64,000 bases of DNA. It comes from Pegoplata infirma (taxonomy: Eukaryota; Arthropoda; Insecta; Diptera; Anthomyiidae). Under the pieces are notes generated by a model. The model was not told where the DNA came from. It saw only the letters and a list, made by a program, of their open reading frames with translations, and did not search any database. The first letter of the stretch is position 1, and every line of letters starts with the position of its first letter. This document shows, one piece after another, positions 22,262-33,870 of the stretch. The stretch spans positions 235,388,023-235,452,022 of the forward strand of contig OY992536.1 in assembly GCA_963921195.1 (NCBI GenBank), given 5' to 3'. Both the position numbers and the translations under genes were made by a program.

Positions 22262-22905
22262 TAATTTTTTACTTTGTTTGCTTATTAACGAAAAAATCAT
22301 TTCGCTCAGACATGTATTTGACGTCGAAAAAATTTTTATGTCTGCCCAACAGGCAAATTGATGACAAAACAATGGAAAAATAAGCAAAAACTAAAATTGT
22401 ATAAAAAATATGTCCCAAAAATATGCATTTATTGCAGAATACTAGCAAAATATGCAAAAATAAGAATTTTTATGCAAAATACGCAAAAATATGGACTAAC
22501 AAATCGATGCCTTTTTTAAGCAAATTCTTTGATTTGCAAAGATTTTTGGTTTATGCTGTTCTAAGACTAACAGGAAAAAATATGCGTTTTTACATTTAAA
22601 AAAAAATAATTTAAAGAACAAATTCTTAACAATTTTTTACTTTGAAAAAATCATTTCGCTCAGACAAGTAAAAAAAAGTGTGTGGTGTTTACAAAAAAAA
22701 TCAAAAATCAAAATAAAGCAAAAACTAAAATTGTATACAAAATATGCATTTATAGCAGAATACTAGCAAAATATGCAAAAATATGAATTTTTATGCACAA
22801 TACGCAAAAAAATTAACTAACTAATCGATGCCTCTTAAAAGCAAATTCTTTGATTTGCAAAGATTTTTGGTTAATGCTGTTCTAAGACTAACAGGAAAAA
22901 ATTTC
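22262..22905. repeat. Tandem duplication of a ~330-bp unit
   Basis: ATCATTTCGCTCAGACA, AAGCAAAAACTAAAATTGTATA, ATGCAAAAATA, AATCGATGCC, GCAAATTCTTTGATTTGCAA and GCTGTTCTAAGACTAACAGG occur in this order twice, 320-355 bp apart. The GCAAATTCTTTGATTTGC word is itself a small palindrome. Confidence 0.75.
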
Positions 22906-24730
22906 TTTAAATTTCTTTTAACATTTGTTTAACAAAAGTGCAAAAAACTATCAGATGTTGGTTTAATTCTTATCTGGTCTTGAGCATTTCCAACTCAACT
23001 AACCTATGACAGCAAGACATCTTCGTGGTCTAGCTCTTTTGGTTTGGATTGCATCGAGGGCTTATATTCTCAAAAAATTCTATGCTCTTAAATATTTATT
23101 TAAAGCGGCTACTAAATCTCACAATAGGTTGATTTTAGAAATTTTGTGCAATTTTCGATAGGATTTTCCAAATAGATAGATGATTTTGATATTCAAAAAT
23201 GTATAAATTTAAGTCTATAAATGAAAAGTATGAGATAGAGTGTTTTGCATTTTAAATTTTTTAAAAATGAGCTTAACGACTAACAATTTTCCCAAGATTC
23301 GTGTTTGGCATACAAAAATTATTAAAAAAAAAAATTTTTGATAAGATAGAGGTTTTTGGATTTTGCTTTAAAAATTGGTATATTACATAACCTAAAAAAA
23401 ATTTCAAAACCTTGGTATAATTTTTTTTATCAATTGTCATATCTGTGTTAAAGCAAGCTCTTTGTCTCCCGCTCTTAATATTTTGGAACTTTTTAACAGA
23501 AGGTACGAAAACTGTTAGACGAGGAAAATACGATAATGTTAAATTAACATTGTTGGTTTGACAAATAATGCTAACTTTTTATATCGAAAAAGCGCTTAAT
23601 AAATTAAAAAAAAATGTATCAATTTATAATTTTTATGTTAATATTATTTAGGAAATACCTTTAAAAGTGTTTAAAACAAATTGTCAGCAAATAAAAAGTC
23701 ATTGGATTTCCCGATAATCCACAAAAAAACTTTTTTTACAGCTAGATGAAAAAAAAACGCTAGCTTTAGTCTGAAAATCGCCAAACTGCAACACTTTTTT
23801 TTTGTTTATATCGAACTTAAGGGATTTTTTTTGGTTTGATCAAACGTCCAGTTCGATGGCGGACTTAGCAAAGGGAATTTAAGAGCGGCTTTAACAGAAG
23901 AAGAGCGAGTTCAGATCTCTTTAGTATTGATACTCCTTGGTTAAAGTTAATAACATTATCAATTTAGTTGTAATGAATTTATTTGCTAAATAAAATACTT
24001 AATTTTTATTTTATATTTATATATGTAAAAAAACAATTTTTCTTTCATAAACCCCACCATCATCTAATCATCCTAAACTGAAATTCAATATAAATTATAT
24101 ACAAATATATATATATATACAAAATCAAAGTATATAAAAAAAACTAAATAAAAAAACTATATATAAAATAAAAACAATCACATAAAAAAGATAAAAAAAT
24201 CTCCCATCAAAAAGTTTCAATTAAAAAGAGTAAAGAACAAATTACAAATAAAAACATCCATTAAACAAAATTTTTAAATATAAAACATACAAAAAAAAAT
24301 ACATCATATTAAATTATATTTAAAAAAGAAATTATTAAAAAAAAATTAAAAAACCTATTATATCAATTTGTAAATAATTTAAAATATTTTTAAAATAAAA
24401 TTCCTAGAGAAAAAATCTAAATTATAAATTAAAAAAAAAAAAAAAAATAAACCCTCAAGAATAACAAGCAATATTTTGAATTAGGCAAACATCAATCATC
24501 AGAAAAAAACCCAAAACATTCATTAAAATTATTTAATATAAAATCATTATTTCATTTAAAATATTATTTTTAAACAATCTCTAGCACTAACTTTGGACTA
24601 GATAGTAAATTTGAGGCTTACATTTTAAAGAACTTTATGGAAAACTTTTTATTGTGAGAGATGAAAAGCTTATAAAATTAGTAATTTTACTCTAGCTCGA
24701 GGTCATTATTTCCTTTACTAATTAAAACTA
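22906..24730. other. AT-rich non-coding DNA
   Basis: No gene is recognised. A fragment near 22975-23060 (CTTGAGCATTTCCAACTCAACT, GGTTTGGATTGCATCG) resembles the middle of a mini-me-like copy. A GC-richer stretch at 23830-23945 (GATGGCGGACTTAGC, AAGAGCGGCTTTAACAG) weakly mirrors TTAAAGCAAGCTC and CCCGCTCTTAA near 23450, suggesting an old palindromic element about 500 bp long. 23960-24600 is nearly pure A/T. Confidence 0.45.
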
Positions 24731-24734
24731 CACT

Positions 24735-25365
24735 CAAAATATTTTGTAGGCAAAAACAAATTAAAAACACATTTAAAACCAGTAATAAAACAATTGAAAA
24801 CCATCCCAATAATTATTCATTTGTTTTAACAAACATCAACATTTATTTTTTACTGTTGACAAAATTTTCTAAAATAAATAACATTAAACATTAAAAAAAT
24901 TCGTTTTTACCAACAAATTCGAAAAAAAAAATAACCTACGAAAACATTAAAAATTAATGATAGTTCTGTTATTTTAACCAACAAATTCAAAAAAAAATAA
25001 CCTACGAAAACATTAAAAATTAATGATTTTGTAGGTTATTTTTTACAATTTTCTATTGAAATATTTTTTTAAAAATTTTTATAAAGTTTTGGGGAATCGA
25101 TCCCGCAATCAACTACATTCTGGCCAGACACTCTAGCCATCGTGCCAAAGTCACTTGATACAAATATGTTTTTATATTTCTACAAAAAAAATAACATACT
25201 TGTGTAGGTAAAAACTAATGAAATCTCATTACAACAATTTAAAAAAAAATTACTTACACAAATCATTAAAATTTAAAAGAATAATCAGTAGTTTTTTACT
25301 TACACAACAAAAGTAAATGACTTTAAAAATTAAATGTTAATGAAAGTCTTTATTTTTTAGTGTGT
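24735..25365. mobile_element. MITE-like element with ACCTAC/GTAGGT words and tRNA-like core
   Basis: Repeated AACCTACGAAAACATTAA (24935, 25001), TTTGTAGGTTATTTT and TACCTACA-like words lie on both strands. ACTACACTCAAAATATTTTG is near the left edge and TATTTTTTAGTGTG near the right. AAAAAATAACCTACG with AAAACATTAAAAATTAATGA is directly duplicated at 24928-24961 and 24993-25024. A tRNA-like stretch (25095-25170) is in the middle. Confidence 0.45.
25095..25170 (-). ncRNA. tRNA-like sequence, SINE head candidate
   Basis: On the minus strand it reads TTGGCACGATGGCTAGAGTG, then TCTGGCCAG, then GCGGGATCGATTCCCC. The first part resembles the D-arm/box A of arginine-type tRNAs (TGGC..AATGG.TAA.GCGTCTG), and GGATCGATTCC matches box B well. 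The anticodon arm cannot be folded convincingly, so it is a tRNA-derived relic, probably a SINE promoter, and not a functional tRNA. Confidence 0.45.
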
Positions 25366-25477
25366 TATTTTTGAAACAAAGGACAGAATTAGTCATTAAT
25401 AAAAACTGAACATCAAACAAATGTTTTTTCATTTAAAAACGACTAAACGTAAAACTTTTTAAATAAACTTTTAAATT

Positions 25478-28085
25478 GCTTACTGGTGCGAAATTGTGTA
25501 ATTGTGTTTGTAACACCTCGATCCTATAAAGTATATATATATTCATGATCCTCGATCGATTTTAAGGCGATCTAGCGATGTCCGTCCGCTTGTCTGTTGA
25601 AAAACTCTAACTTTTGAAAGACTTATTTTAAATCGCTATCACATCGGAATCATCCGCTATGAGTTGTCAAAAATTTCCAAAACGTTGATTATTTTGAATT
25701 TTGACCTCAATTTTCTTAAAAACCTGTTGAAAACACCCTAAATTTTGAAAGACCTTAAGGAGGCTCCTGTAGTTTGCTATATATGGGGCATTCCATGCCA
25801 AATCACTCACTTTTAGACCCGACCCCTTTCGATTTATTTTATTTTTGGATATGTTTTAGTATTTATTAAATGCAACTCGGAGACCAATTTTCAGCCTTTT
25901 ATTTCAAGATGGTGTTGAGTAATCAATTTTTCAAAATGGCGATTTTCTCCAAAAAATTAAAAAATTGAAATTTTTAATTAATTTTGACCATTAAAAAATA
26001 TAGATATTTTAAAAAAAGTTGGACAACGTTTTGTTGGTATTTAAATGTAGTTTTAGAAAAAAAATATGAAAAAATTATTCGAAGTAATTATCACTTTTTT
26101 TTGACGTTTAAAAATTAAATCGATTTTTTTGAAAAAGTCCGAAACCTTCGATTTTTTTGTAAAAAACTATAAAAATTCTACTCTTAATTACGCAACTTTT
26201 AAGCCATAATTCGAGATGTGATCACAATTCTTTCTATTTTTTTTTTAATTTTTAAAATTGCACCTTTAATTTTTTGGCTCTGATTTATTTTATATGGTGT
26301 TCCAAAAAAAATAAATTGGTAGATATTGACCCTAACTTACCCTAGATATATTCATTTCGAGGTAAAAATACGTCTCACAAAAATTTAGGACGATCGGAAA
26401 TGGGTAAGGCGTTTTGCATGGTCCTTGAAGTTTAAAAAACGGATTACAAGGAAAAATATGATTTTTTTTCTGTTTTCGAATTTTTTTTGGTATTTTAAGT
26501 TAAGTTTTAATTCAAGTGATTACAGAATTATGATGTGGAGTAAAATGCCTTTCTAATAAGGTACTAAAAACTAAAATCGGTTGAAAATCAGCCAAGTTAT
26601 TACAACTTCCCCAGGCATCTAACGTATGGCAGACCACTTGATTAAGCAATACAATCCGATTTTTGTAATTCATTGAAATTTTCTATTGTAATAACATTTT
26701 TTTATTCTTCAAGTTCAAATGTATTTAGATAACAAGTATTTTTCATATTGTGTTTTTCTAACATGTTTTAAATTAATGCTAAAAATGCCTGCATTTTCAA
26801 CACCCTTTTGAAATCTCGATTTAAAAAAAAAATTTTTTTTTTTTTGTTTTAAAATTTGGAAAAATTAAAAAAATATTACACTAAAACATTAATAATGAAA
26901 AAATGTTATTACAGTAGAAAATTTCAATAAATTTAAAAAAAGGACTCGTATTCTTTAATCAAGTGGTATGACACACGCTAGATGCCTGGGGAAGTTGTAA
27001 TAACTTGGCTGATATTCAACCGATTGTAGTTTTTAGAACCTTATTAGAAAGGCATTTTACTCCTCATCATAATTCTGTAATCACTTGAATTTGAACTTAA
27101 CTTAAAATACCAAAAAAATTGCGAAAACAGAAAAAAAATCATATTTTTCCTTGTAATCCGTTTTTTAAACTTCAAGGACCATGCAAAACGCCTAACCCAT
27201 TTCCGATCGTCCTAAATTTTTGTGAGACGTATTTTTACCTCGAAATGAATATATCTAGGGTAAGTTAGGGTCAATATCTACCAATTTATTTTTTTTGGAA
27301 CACCATATAAAATAAATCAGAGCCAAAAAATTAAAGGTGCAATTTTAAAAATTAAAAAAAAAATAGAAAGAATTGTGATCACATCTCTAATTATGGCTTA
27401 AAAGTTGCGTAATTAAGAGTAGAATTTTTATAGTTTTTTACAAAAAAATCGAAGGTTTCGGACTTTTTCAAAAAGTCGATTTTAATTTTTAAACGTCAAA
27501 AAATAAGTGATAATTACTTCGAATAATTTTTTCATATTTTTTTTCTAAAACTACATTTAAATACCAACAAAACGTTGTCCAACTTTTTTTAAAATATCTA
27601 TATTTTTTAATGGTCAAAATTAACTAAAAATTTCAATTTTTTAATTTTTTTGAGAAAATCGCCATTTTGAAAAAATGATTACTCAACACCATCTTGAAAT
27701 AAAGGGCTGAAAATTGGTCTCCGAGTTGCATTTTATAAATACTAAAACATATCCAAAAATAAAATAAATCGAAACGGGTCGGGTCTAAAAGTGAGTGATT
27801 TGGCTTGGAATGCCCCATATATTAGTCACAGGTTGATTTTCGAATACAGCGAAATCGGTCTAGTGGTTCAAAAGTTATAAGCAAAAAGGTGAATTTCAAC
27901 ATGGGTTTTTTGCGAGTTTATGAGCTAAAAAAACAAACTAACTTTCGAAAGACAATTCTCAGGATGCTAAGGCTTGCCATATATATTTTTCGTTCCCCTG
28001 GTCTGGTTGGTAATGTATATCAGCCAAATCCGTCCAGTAGTTTTAAAGTTATTGGCAAAACCGTGAATTTCAGATTGGTTTCACT
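25478..28085 (-). mobile_element. Mini-me-like repeat split by a foldback element
   Basis: On the minus strand the copy runs from AATCTGAAATTCACGG near 28075 through CCACTAGACCGATTTCGC and the GACAAGCGGACGGACATCGC tract at about 25575 to TTACAAACAC near 25500. A 2.03-kb foldback (25784-27817) interrupts it in the short ATATAT stretch next to the word that reads ATGCCAAACTTCAGGAGCC in uninterrupted copies. The GGAGGGTATA end is not recognisable. Confidence 0.75.
25784..27817. mobile_element. 2-kb foldback element, copy 1
   Basis: The ends are TGGGGCATTCCATGCCAAAT and the reverse complement of TTTGGCTTGGAATGCCCCA. Pairing continues for about 900 bp per arm (TCACTCACTTTTAGACCCGA, CGATCGGAAATGGGT, CTTCCCCAGGCATCTA), with an unpaired centre of about 200 bp near 26700-26900. 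TATATA flanks both ends, so the duplication is TA or TATA. It has no coding potential. Its closest relatives are at 40769-42808, 48771-50753 and 62260-62866. The superfamily is unknown. Confidence 0.9.
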
Positions 28086-28264
28086 TTAAATTCACGTGTT
28101 GAAAAAACCGAGCTTTTAAAAAACAAGCTTTAAAAACATTGGTAAGCCACAAAAATAGTTTCAAGAATATTTTTGTCACTCAAAAATATTTTTACACTAA
28201 AAAAAAAATTACACTCGAAAAAATTTTACACTCAAAAAAAAATTAGTAATTTTTTTTTTAAATG

Positions 28265-29091
28265 ACAAAAATTCGACTTGGGCGAATCTATGAATACCCT
28301 CCGCAATGCCCTTTTTAAGTGATAGCAAATTTTCTAACGTGAAAAAATAACATTTTTGGTTAGAAATATTTTATTTTGTGAAAAAAAAATTTTTTTAGTA
28401 ATTTTTGAAACAAAAAAAAATAATTCACCAATTTTTTTTTGAGTGTAAATTTTTTTTGGAGTGTAAAATTTTTTTGAGTGTATGTATTTTTTTTTTTTTT
28501 TTGTTTTAGTGTTAAAAATATTTTTGAATGACAAAAATACCTTGTAAAATATTTTTGTGACTTACTAATGTTTTTTTAAACATGTTTAACGGGTTTCCAA
28601 CACGTGAATTTAGGGTGAAATTAATCTGAAATTCACGTCTTTGCTAATAACTTTTGAACGGACCAGAGGAACGGAAAATATATATACCACACTTCAGCAC
28701 CCTCAGAATTGTCGTTCGAAATTTGCCGTGTGTTTTAACTCGTAAATTCCAGAAAACCCCTTGCCGAAATTCACTCATTTGCTTATAACTATTGAACCAC
28801 TGGACCGATTTCTCTGGATTGCAATACCAACCTGACCAGGTAAATGCCCAACATATATGCCAAACTTCAGGAGCCTCCGTGAAGTATTTCAAAATTTAGC
28901 GTGTTTTCAACAGATAGACTGACGGACCGACGGACCGACGGAATCGCTAGATCGTCTTAGAATCGATCGAGGATCATGAATATATAGTATATACTTCATG
29001 GGGTCCTAGACCAATATTTCGAGGTGCTACAAACGGAATGACAAACTTATATATTCCCTCTTTCACTACAATGGAGGGTATAAAAAAAAGT
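28265..29091 (+). mobile_element. Mini-me-like repeat, near full length
   Basis: It starts at the hairpin-like TTCGACTTGGGCGAATC followed by TACCCTCCGC. It continues through AATCTGAAATTCACG, TGAACCACTGGACCGATTTC, CCAAACTTCAGGAGCC, the (GACY)n tract at about 28916-28945, CGCTAGATCG, ATCATGAATATATAG, GGGGTCCTAGACC and AATGGAGGGTATAAAA. With the copy at 25478-28085 it forms a tail-to-tail pair: the segments 28090-28240 and 28440-28600 are inverted copies of each other. Confidence 0.8.
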
Positions 29092-29099
29092 TTTTTACT

Positions 29100-29212
29100 C
29101 AAAATTAAATATTTCTAATCAACATTGTTCATTTTTTCACGTTAGAAAATTTACTGTCCTTTAAAAAGGAAGGTATTTATAGATTCGGCCAAATCGAATT
29201 TAACTTTTCTAC
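29100..29212 (-). mobile_element. Mini-me-like terminal fragment, split by a hAT-like element
   Basis: It ends GATTCGGCCAAATCGAATTTAACTTTTCTAC and resumes TTGTTTT after the hAT-like element at 29213-30374. This is the hairpin end of a minus-strand copy. Confidence 0.65.
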
Positions 29213-30374
29213 TAGGGTTGTGTCGTTCACGATCGAACTAGTTCTATTGAACTATTCACTTAACTGAGCGGTTTATCTAGTTCGCTCTTTTAGGTCTTTT
29301 CGTTCATTTAGCTCAATTGGTCATAATTTCATATTGATCTTTTAGTTCGGTCGTTCAATTTTTTTATACCCACCAACCACAGTATGGGGGTATACTCACT
29401 TTGTCATTCCGTGTGTAACACATCGAAATATCGGTCGGGGACCCCACAAAGTATATATAATATTGATCCATGATAGAATCTAAGACATTCTAGCGATGTC
29501 CGTCCGTCCGTCCGTCTGTAGAAATAACGATGCAGTCCAAACCAAAAGAGCTAGACCCCTGAAATTGGGCAAGAATATCTCTTATGTTACTGGTAAGGTT
29601 AAATTCGAAGATAGGCAAAATTGGACCAGGGGGAAAAAAGTTCCCCCTTAAAGAACTAAAACGACCCCAGAAAAAGACGATATTTTTACGAGTTTTTTTT
29701 AATTTTTGCTCAACAAATGCAACATTTGTGTGCCATATTATGTTCATAGACCTGCGCTTGTACCAAGGGGGTTAGAAAATTCAATTTTTTTCAGGCCGCC
29801 CCCTTTGGGGGCGTGGTTATAGAAATTAATTAAAAATAACGATAAAAATTTATTGTGTAAGCGTAAATATCATAAACAAATAATTTGTAAACATATATAG
29901 CAGGGGTACAGGTGTCCCCACCAACAACACGTTTAAATTTTTTTTAATTTTAAACGTGTTGGAGGGTATAAAAGATTCGGCATAGCCGAATTTAACACTC
30001 TTACTTGTTTTTGTTAATTTTGTCATTAGGCATTTGTTTTCTCTTCTCTTTTGGCACACTTTCTCACCATTTATGTTTTTTTTACATATACAATATATGT
30101 TTTTTAATTCATGTTTTTATTCAACATTTTTGTATTTTTTGAACGAAAGCCAAAACAACAGACATGATCAAAATGATTCGTTCACGAACTGTTGAACAAA
30201 AACTGAACAATTTGAATTAAATGAACGACCAACAGACATGATCAAAATGATTCGTTCACAAACTGTTGAACGAAGACCACAAAAAACAATTGAACTAGAT
30301 GAACGAACTAGGTCTTTTATCTGACATGAATGAAAATGAGCGCTCACTCAATTGAACGATTAAGCACAAGTCTA
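29213..30374. mobile_element. hAT-like element with TAGRSTTGTG ends and 8-bp duplication
   Basis: The left end is TAGGGTTGTGTCGTTCA and the right end, read inward, is TAGACTTGTGCTTAATCGTTCA. TTTTCTAC lies just outside both (29205-29212 and 30375-30382). Subterminal GTTCGTTCA/TGAACGAA words are dense on both strands, including a direct repeat of GACATGATCAAAATGATTCG at about 30161 and 30235. No transposase is present. A mini-me-like copy (29362-30012) is inserted inside. A truncated relative lies at 33871-34020. Confidence 0.85.
29362..30012 (-). mobile_element. Full-length mini-me-like repeat inside a hAT-like element
   Basis: On the minus strand it begins ACAAGTAAGAGTGTTAAATTC and the hairpin TTCGGCTATGCCGAATC, then TTTATACCCTCCAACACG, GGTGGGGACACCTG, GTTCTTTAAGGGGGAAC, (GACG)n at about 29499, CATCGCTAGAATGTCTTAG, a short TA tract, GGGGTCCCCGACCG and GTGGTTGGTGGGTATA. 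It is the best uninterrupted example of the subfamily also at 61685-62957 and 63693-64000. Confidence 0.88.
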
Positions 30375-30655
30375 TTTTCTACTTGTTTTCTGTGCAGTTA
30401 CAACTACGGAACAAAGAAATAAAAGAGATCTATGATTTCAAAATTTGACTAGTAAGTACTCTCTATGAATATGTATTCGGAGAATATCCTAGAGAGAAAG
30501 TAGAGTAAACATAAGTACTTGATATATTAATTCAAAATGGGGAAATTAAATGACTCCAAACTAGAATAAACAATTTTTCATTGCACAATTGAAACGTCAA
30601 ATAAATAACTAATTTTTATTATTTTTAATAAAAATTAAAAAAAAAAACTTAATTA

Positions 30656-30951
30656 CCCGAGTAAAAAAGTATTTATATAATTATATATAATTTGATAAAA
30701 TTATATCAAATTATGTATATATAATTATATAAAATATATAAAGAGGTAAAATTTTCCAAAAAGTTGGATAAAATTATATATAATTATATCCAGGATTTGG
30801 TGGATATATTTGATATAATTTTATATAATTATATCCATTAAAACCTGGATATAATTATATATAATTTTATACAATTTTTTGGAGAATTATATCAAATTAT
30901 ATATAATTTTATAAAATTTATATAATTGTATCAAAAACTGTATTTCTCGGG
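30656..30951. mobile_element. 296-bp TA-flanked palindromic MITE rich in ATATAATT
   Basis: CCCGAG at the left and CTCGGG at the right are each flanked by TA. The interior is almost entirely ATATAATTATAT-type sequence with two CCTGGATATAA/TTATATCCAGG words in opposite orientation, so it can fold into one long hairpin. TA duplication and short repeats fit a mariner-like MITE. Confidence 0.7.
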
Positions 30952-30954
30952 TAG

Positions 30955-32530
30955 CCAATTATTTTAATTGAAGAACTTCTGACATAAAAATTTATAAAAT
31001 TTTTCCCATCTTTTTATAAAAAATTTAAGAATTTTTCTTGAGTTGCTAGAGTAAGTAAAAACTATACCAATTTTTCGTTTAATGTTTATATTTTATTTTT
31101 AATTTTCAAAAATATTAACGAAATAAATATGGTTTCTAATCATTGACCATTAAAAAATAAAATAAATTAAATATTTTCTTTAAAATCAAATCAAATTAAA
31201 AATAAAAATAAAACAAAATAGACCAATATATAATTTAATTATAAAATAAAACACAATATTATTACAATTCACAATAAATTCATTAAATGAAGGCCATCCG
31301 CAGTAATACATGATTTTATATTAAATAGCAACAATAGCAAAAAAATAAATAAATGAAAAAAAACCATAATGTAATAATATTAAAAATTAATTATAATTAA
31401 AGCCACCACATTTAAAAAAAAATGATTTAAATCAAATACATAAAGTAAAAATCGATTAAATACAACAAAAAAAAAAAAACTTATAAATATATAAATATCA
31501 TGCATAGAAAACATTAAATTATATAATTCAAACATAAATATATTTAATTATAGAAAAACCAAAAAAAAAAAAAAATTAATATCAATTTAGGCATTAAAAT
31601 CTAAATAAACAAAGAAACTAAATAATGAGCAAAATTCATGTAAAATATATTGAAATTTTAATATTATTGCAAGAAAAACAAAAATATAGTTTTATGTCAA
31701 AAAAAAAAAAAACAAAAGAGCCGGCAATGTGTAATATTTGTGGTAGTAATAAGGAAAACAAACATAACAAAAAATATATTAAAAATAAATTAAATAAACA
31801 AAATACAAATAATAATAATAATAAATAAACTATTAAAAATAAATATTATAGCAAGGATTTAGTAATGCAAATTTAGTAATGGTTAAACCACAGCAACAAA
31901 AAAATAAATGTTAATTAAACGCAAAAGTTATGAAAAATAAATTATACAAAAAACAAACATAATTTGCAAGGGAAGGTATTCTTAGTTATAATTATGGTAA
32001 AAAGAGAAAAATATAATTAAATGATCATAGCAGCCAGTGGGGAATAACATTTAGATATATTTTTGTAAAAAAAAATTTTGGCTAACATAAATATGTCAGT
32101 TATAGACAGAAATAAACAGGTTATTTTTTTAAATATTGCTACAATATATCAGTTAAATGTAGAAGCTTATACAAAATACATATGACATTTTTATGACAGC
32201 AAAAGGGTAAAATTATTTTTGTATAAAAAACAAACATATTTATGTCTGACATGAAAATTGACAATTAAGAAATAATCTGGCTGATAAGAAGTTTTCTTTT
32301 TAAGTTTGCTAAAACCTTACAATTGAAACAAGTTGGTTTAATAATATCCTTGTTACATTTCATGTGGAGAAAATTTGAATATGTCATTTGTAAAAACTTA
32401 AATAGCATAACATATATATGGCATAACAAAATTGAGGAATTTTTAAGCTTTCGTAACAATAACAATTTTTAAGCCAAAAATAGAAAATGAAAACTGACAG
32501 ATCAATATTACTCAAAATCTAAGACTTTTT
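30955..32530. other. Very AT-rich non-coding DNA
   Basis: Runs of A and AAATAAAT dominate to about 32000, without repeat-family landmarks. A 67-codon plus-strand frame at 31625-31828 (start MSKIHVKYIEILILLQ, with CNICG and a Lys/Asn-rich end) has a single CxxC and no recognisable domain. It is treated as chance. From 32000 to 32530 composition is slightly more even but nothing is recognised. Confidence 0.45.
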
Positions 32531-32532
32531 CG

Positions 32533-32960
32533 TACACACGAAAAAAAACCTTGTCAAATTACTAGAAAAAGTCTCGTAATGCCATTTTACCAATATTTGT
32601 CAGTTTTCCTTGTTTTTTCATTAAAAAATTTATATCGAAATTTAAAATTTTATTTTTTTTTTGTAATTTTACAAATTTCCAAGGTTTTTTTTATAAAAAA
32701 ATCTAGTAAATTTGTGAGATTTACTTGCAAGTTTTATTGCGCCAAAAAAAAAAATCTAGTAAAATCACGAAAAAGCTCGTAATTTTTACAAGGAATTCTC
32801 GTAAAATAGGAGGTAGCAAAATATCTAGTAGTCACGAAGCCTTCTTGTAAGTTTTATCGCGTCAAAAAAACTTGTAAATTTACAATTTTATTGGTAAAAA
32901 GCTTGTAAAATTACAAAACTATTGGTAAAAAGCTTGTAAAATTACAAAGAAGGTAGCAAA
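32533..32960. repeat. TTTTACAAG-type repeat, copy 2
   Basis: It begins TACACACGAAAAAAAACC, then TTACTAGAAAAAGTCTCGTAAT, TTACCAATATTTGTCAGTTTTC, then CTCGTAAAATAGGAGGTAGC and repeats of AAAAAGCTTGTAAAATTAC. The order matches 3395-4085 and, in reverse, 59425-59028. The TA-ACACAC end suggests a TA-targeting MITE. Confidence 0.65.
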
Positions 32961-32989
32961 AAAAAAATTTTTTAAAGTCTTGTTCTCTA

Positions 32990-33150
32990 GGAAAACATTT
33001 CGAAAATTTAGACTTTTTCTATAGGAATCTGATAATTGGAGACTTTTTATAATCGAAAAATGTCTGAGAATCGCCTTTTTTTTAAATATGATTCAGAATT
33101 TCTAGAAATAGTTTTTCAGAAACTGAGATACAAAGAGCTTTGTCATATTA
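32990..33150. repeat. Degenerate CTCAGAATCTGAGA minisatellite remnant
   Basis: AGACTTTTTCTATAGGAATCTG, GAGACTTTTTATAATCGAAAAATG and TCTGAGAATC-type words echo the 35-bp unit seen cleanly at 39183-39655. Confidence 0.4.
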
Positions 33151-33329
33151 GCCAGGATAGAATATAAACATTCAAATATTTCTGTTACAAATGTCGAATT
33201 TCATTTTAACTACGCCTACCATAAAAACTGACAGAATAAGACATGTACATTTTACTTAGGCTTATCTGGCCTTTTAATTGCCAAAAACCTTTATAAATAT
33301 TGTACATGACCTCTTATGACCTCTTATTT

Positions 33330-33870
33330 TTTTGAACGGGTTATCTGGACGGCGATTTCCTGCAAAATCTTAATTTTCATTTTTAGAAAAATTATCACAA
33401 CTCTGTCAATTATTATTTGATTTTTTTAGGATAAAGCTCATCGTATTCAGAATTAAATTTTCTTTAAAAATACTTTTATAAATATAAAGGTTGGTAAATG
33501 AACTATATCAGAAAAAAATCGATAAACTCGAAAAATTTTCAAAAAATTTTCAAAAAAAAAAAAAAAAAAAAAAATCAATAGATATCTTTTTTATATGTGT
33601 AGACCAATTCCCACACATGGAAAGCCCTATCCTTCTTCTATCCAAAACAGCAAAAAAAATTTAAAATCGGTTGAAAATTTTCTGAATTAAACAAGGTTTA
33701 GTGACCAAAGTCCCAAAAAAAAGTTTTTTGACAATAACTCTAAAATTTGAGGGTGTCTGGCAAGTTTAATGGTCATTTTTGTGATCTACTCGACAAAACC
33801 AGCAACCTATACCATGTCACATCAGAAGTATTTTTTCACTGTAAAACAGTGTTATCAAAACCGTTTAGAC
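33330..33870. repeat. Dispersed repeat shared with 56085-56665, copy 1
   Basis: The part at 33655-33860 matches 56485-56655 directly (AAATCGGTTGA, CAAGGTTTAGTGA, TCTGGCAAGTTTAATGG, TTTTTGTGATCTACTCG, ATGTCACATCA, TTTTTCACTGTA). The part at 33345-33540 matches 56130-56325 in inverted orientation (CACAACTCTGTCAATTATTA, ATAAAGCTCATCGTATTC). Mixed orientation suggests a palindromic or rearranged element with a CACTGTA-type end. Confidence 0.6.

Noticed and set aside
20495..25170. True tRNA genes at 20495 and 25095
   Set aside because: Box-like motifs exist but neither folds into a cloverleaf with a proper anticodon arm and acceptor stem.
31625..31828. 67-codon frame with CNIC motif as a small zinc-binding protein
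   Set aside because: Only one CxxC is present, the rest is Lys/Asn-rich from A-runs, and there is no similar context or start signal.
33552..33574. A-run of about 23 as a retrotransposon poly(A) tail
   Set aside because: No coding or family sequence ends there and no flanking duplication was seen; A-runs are common in this DNA.
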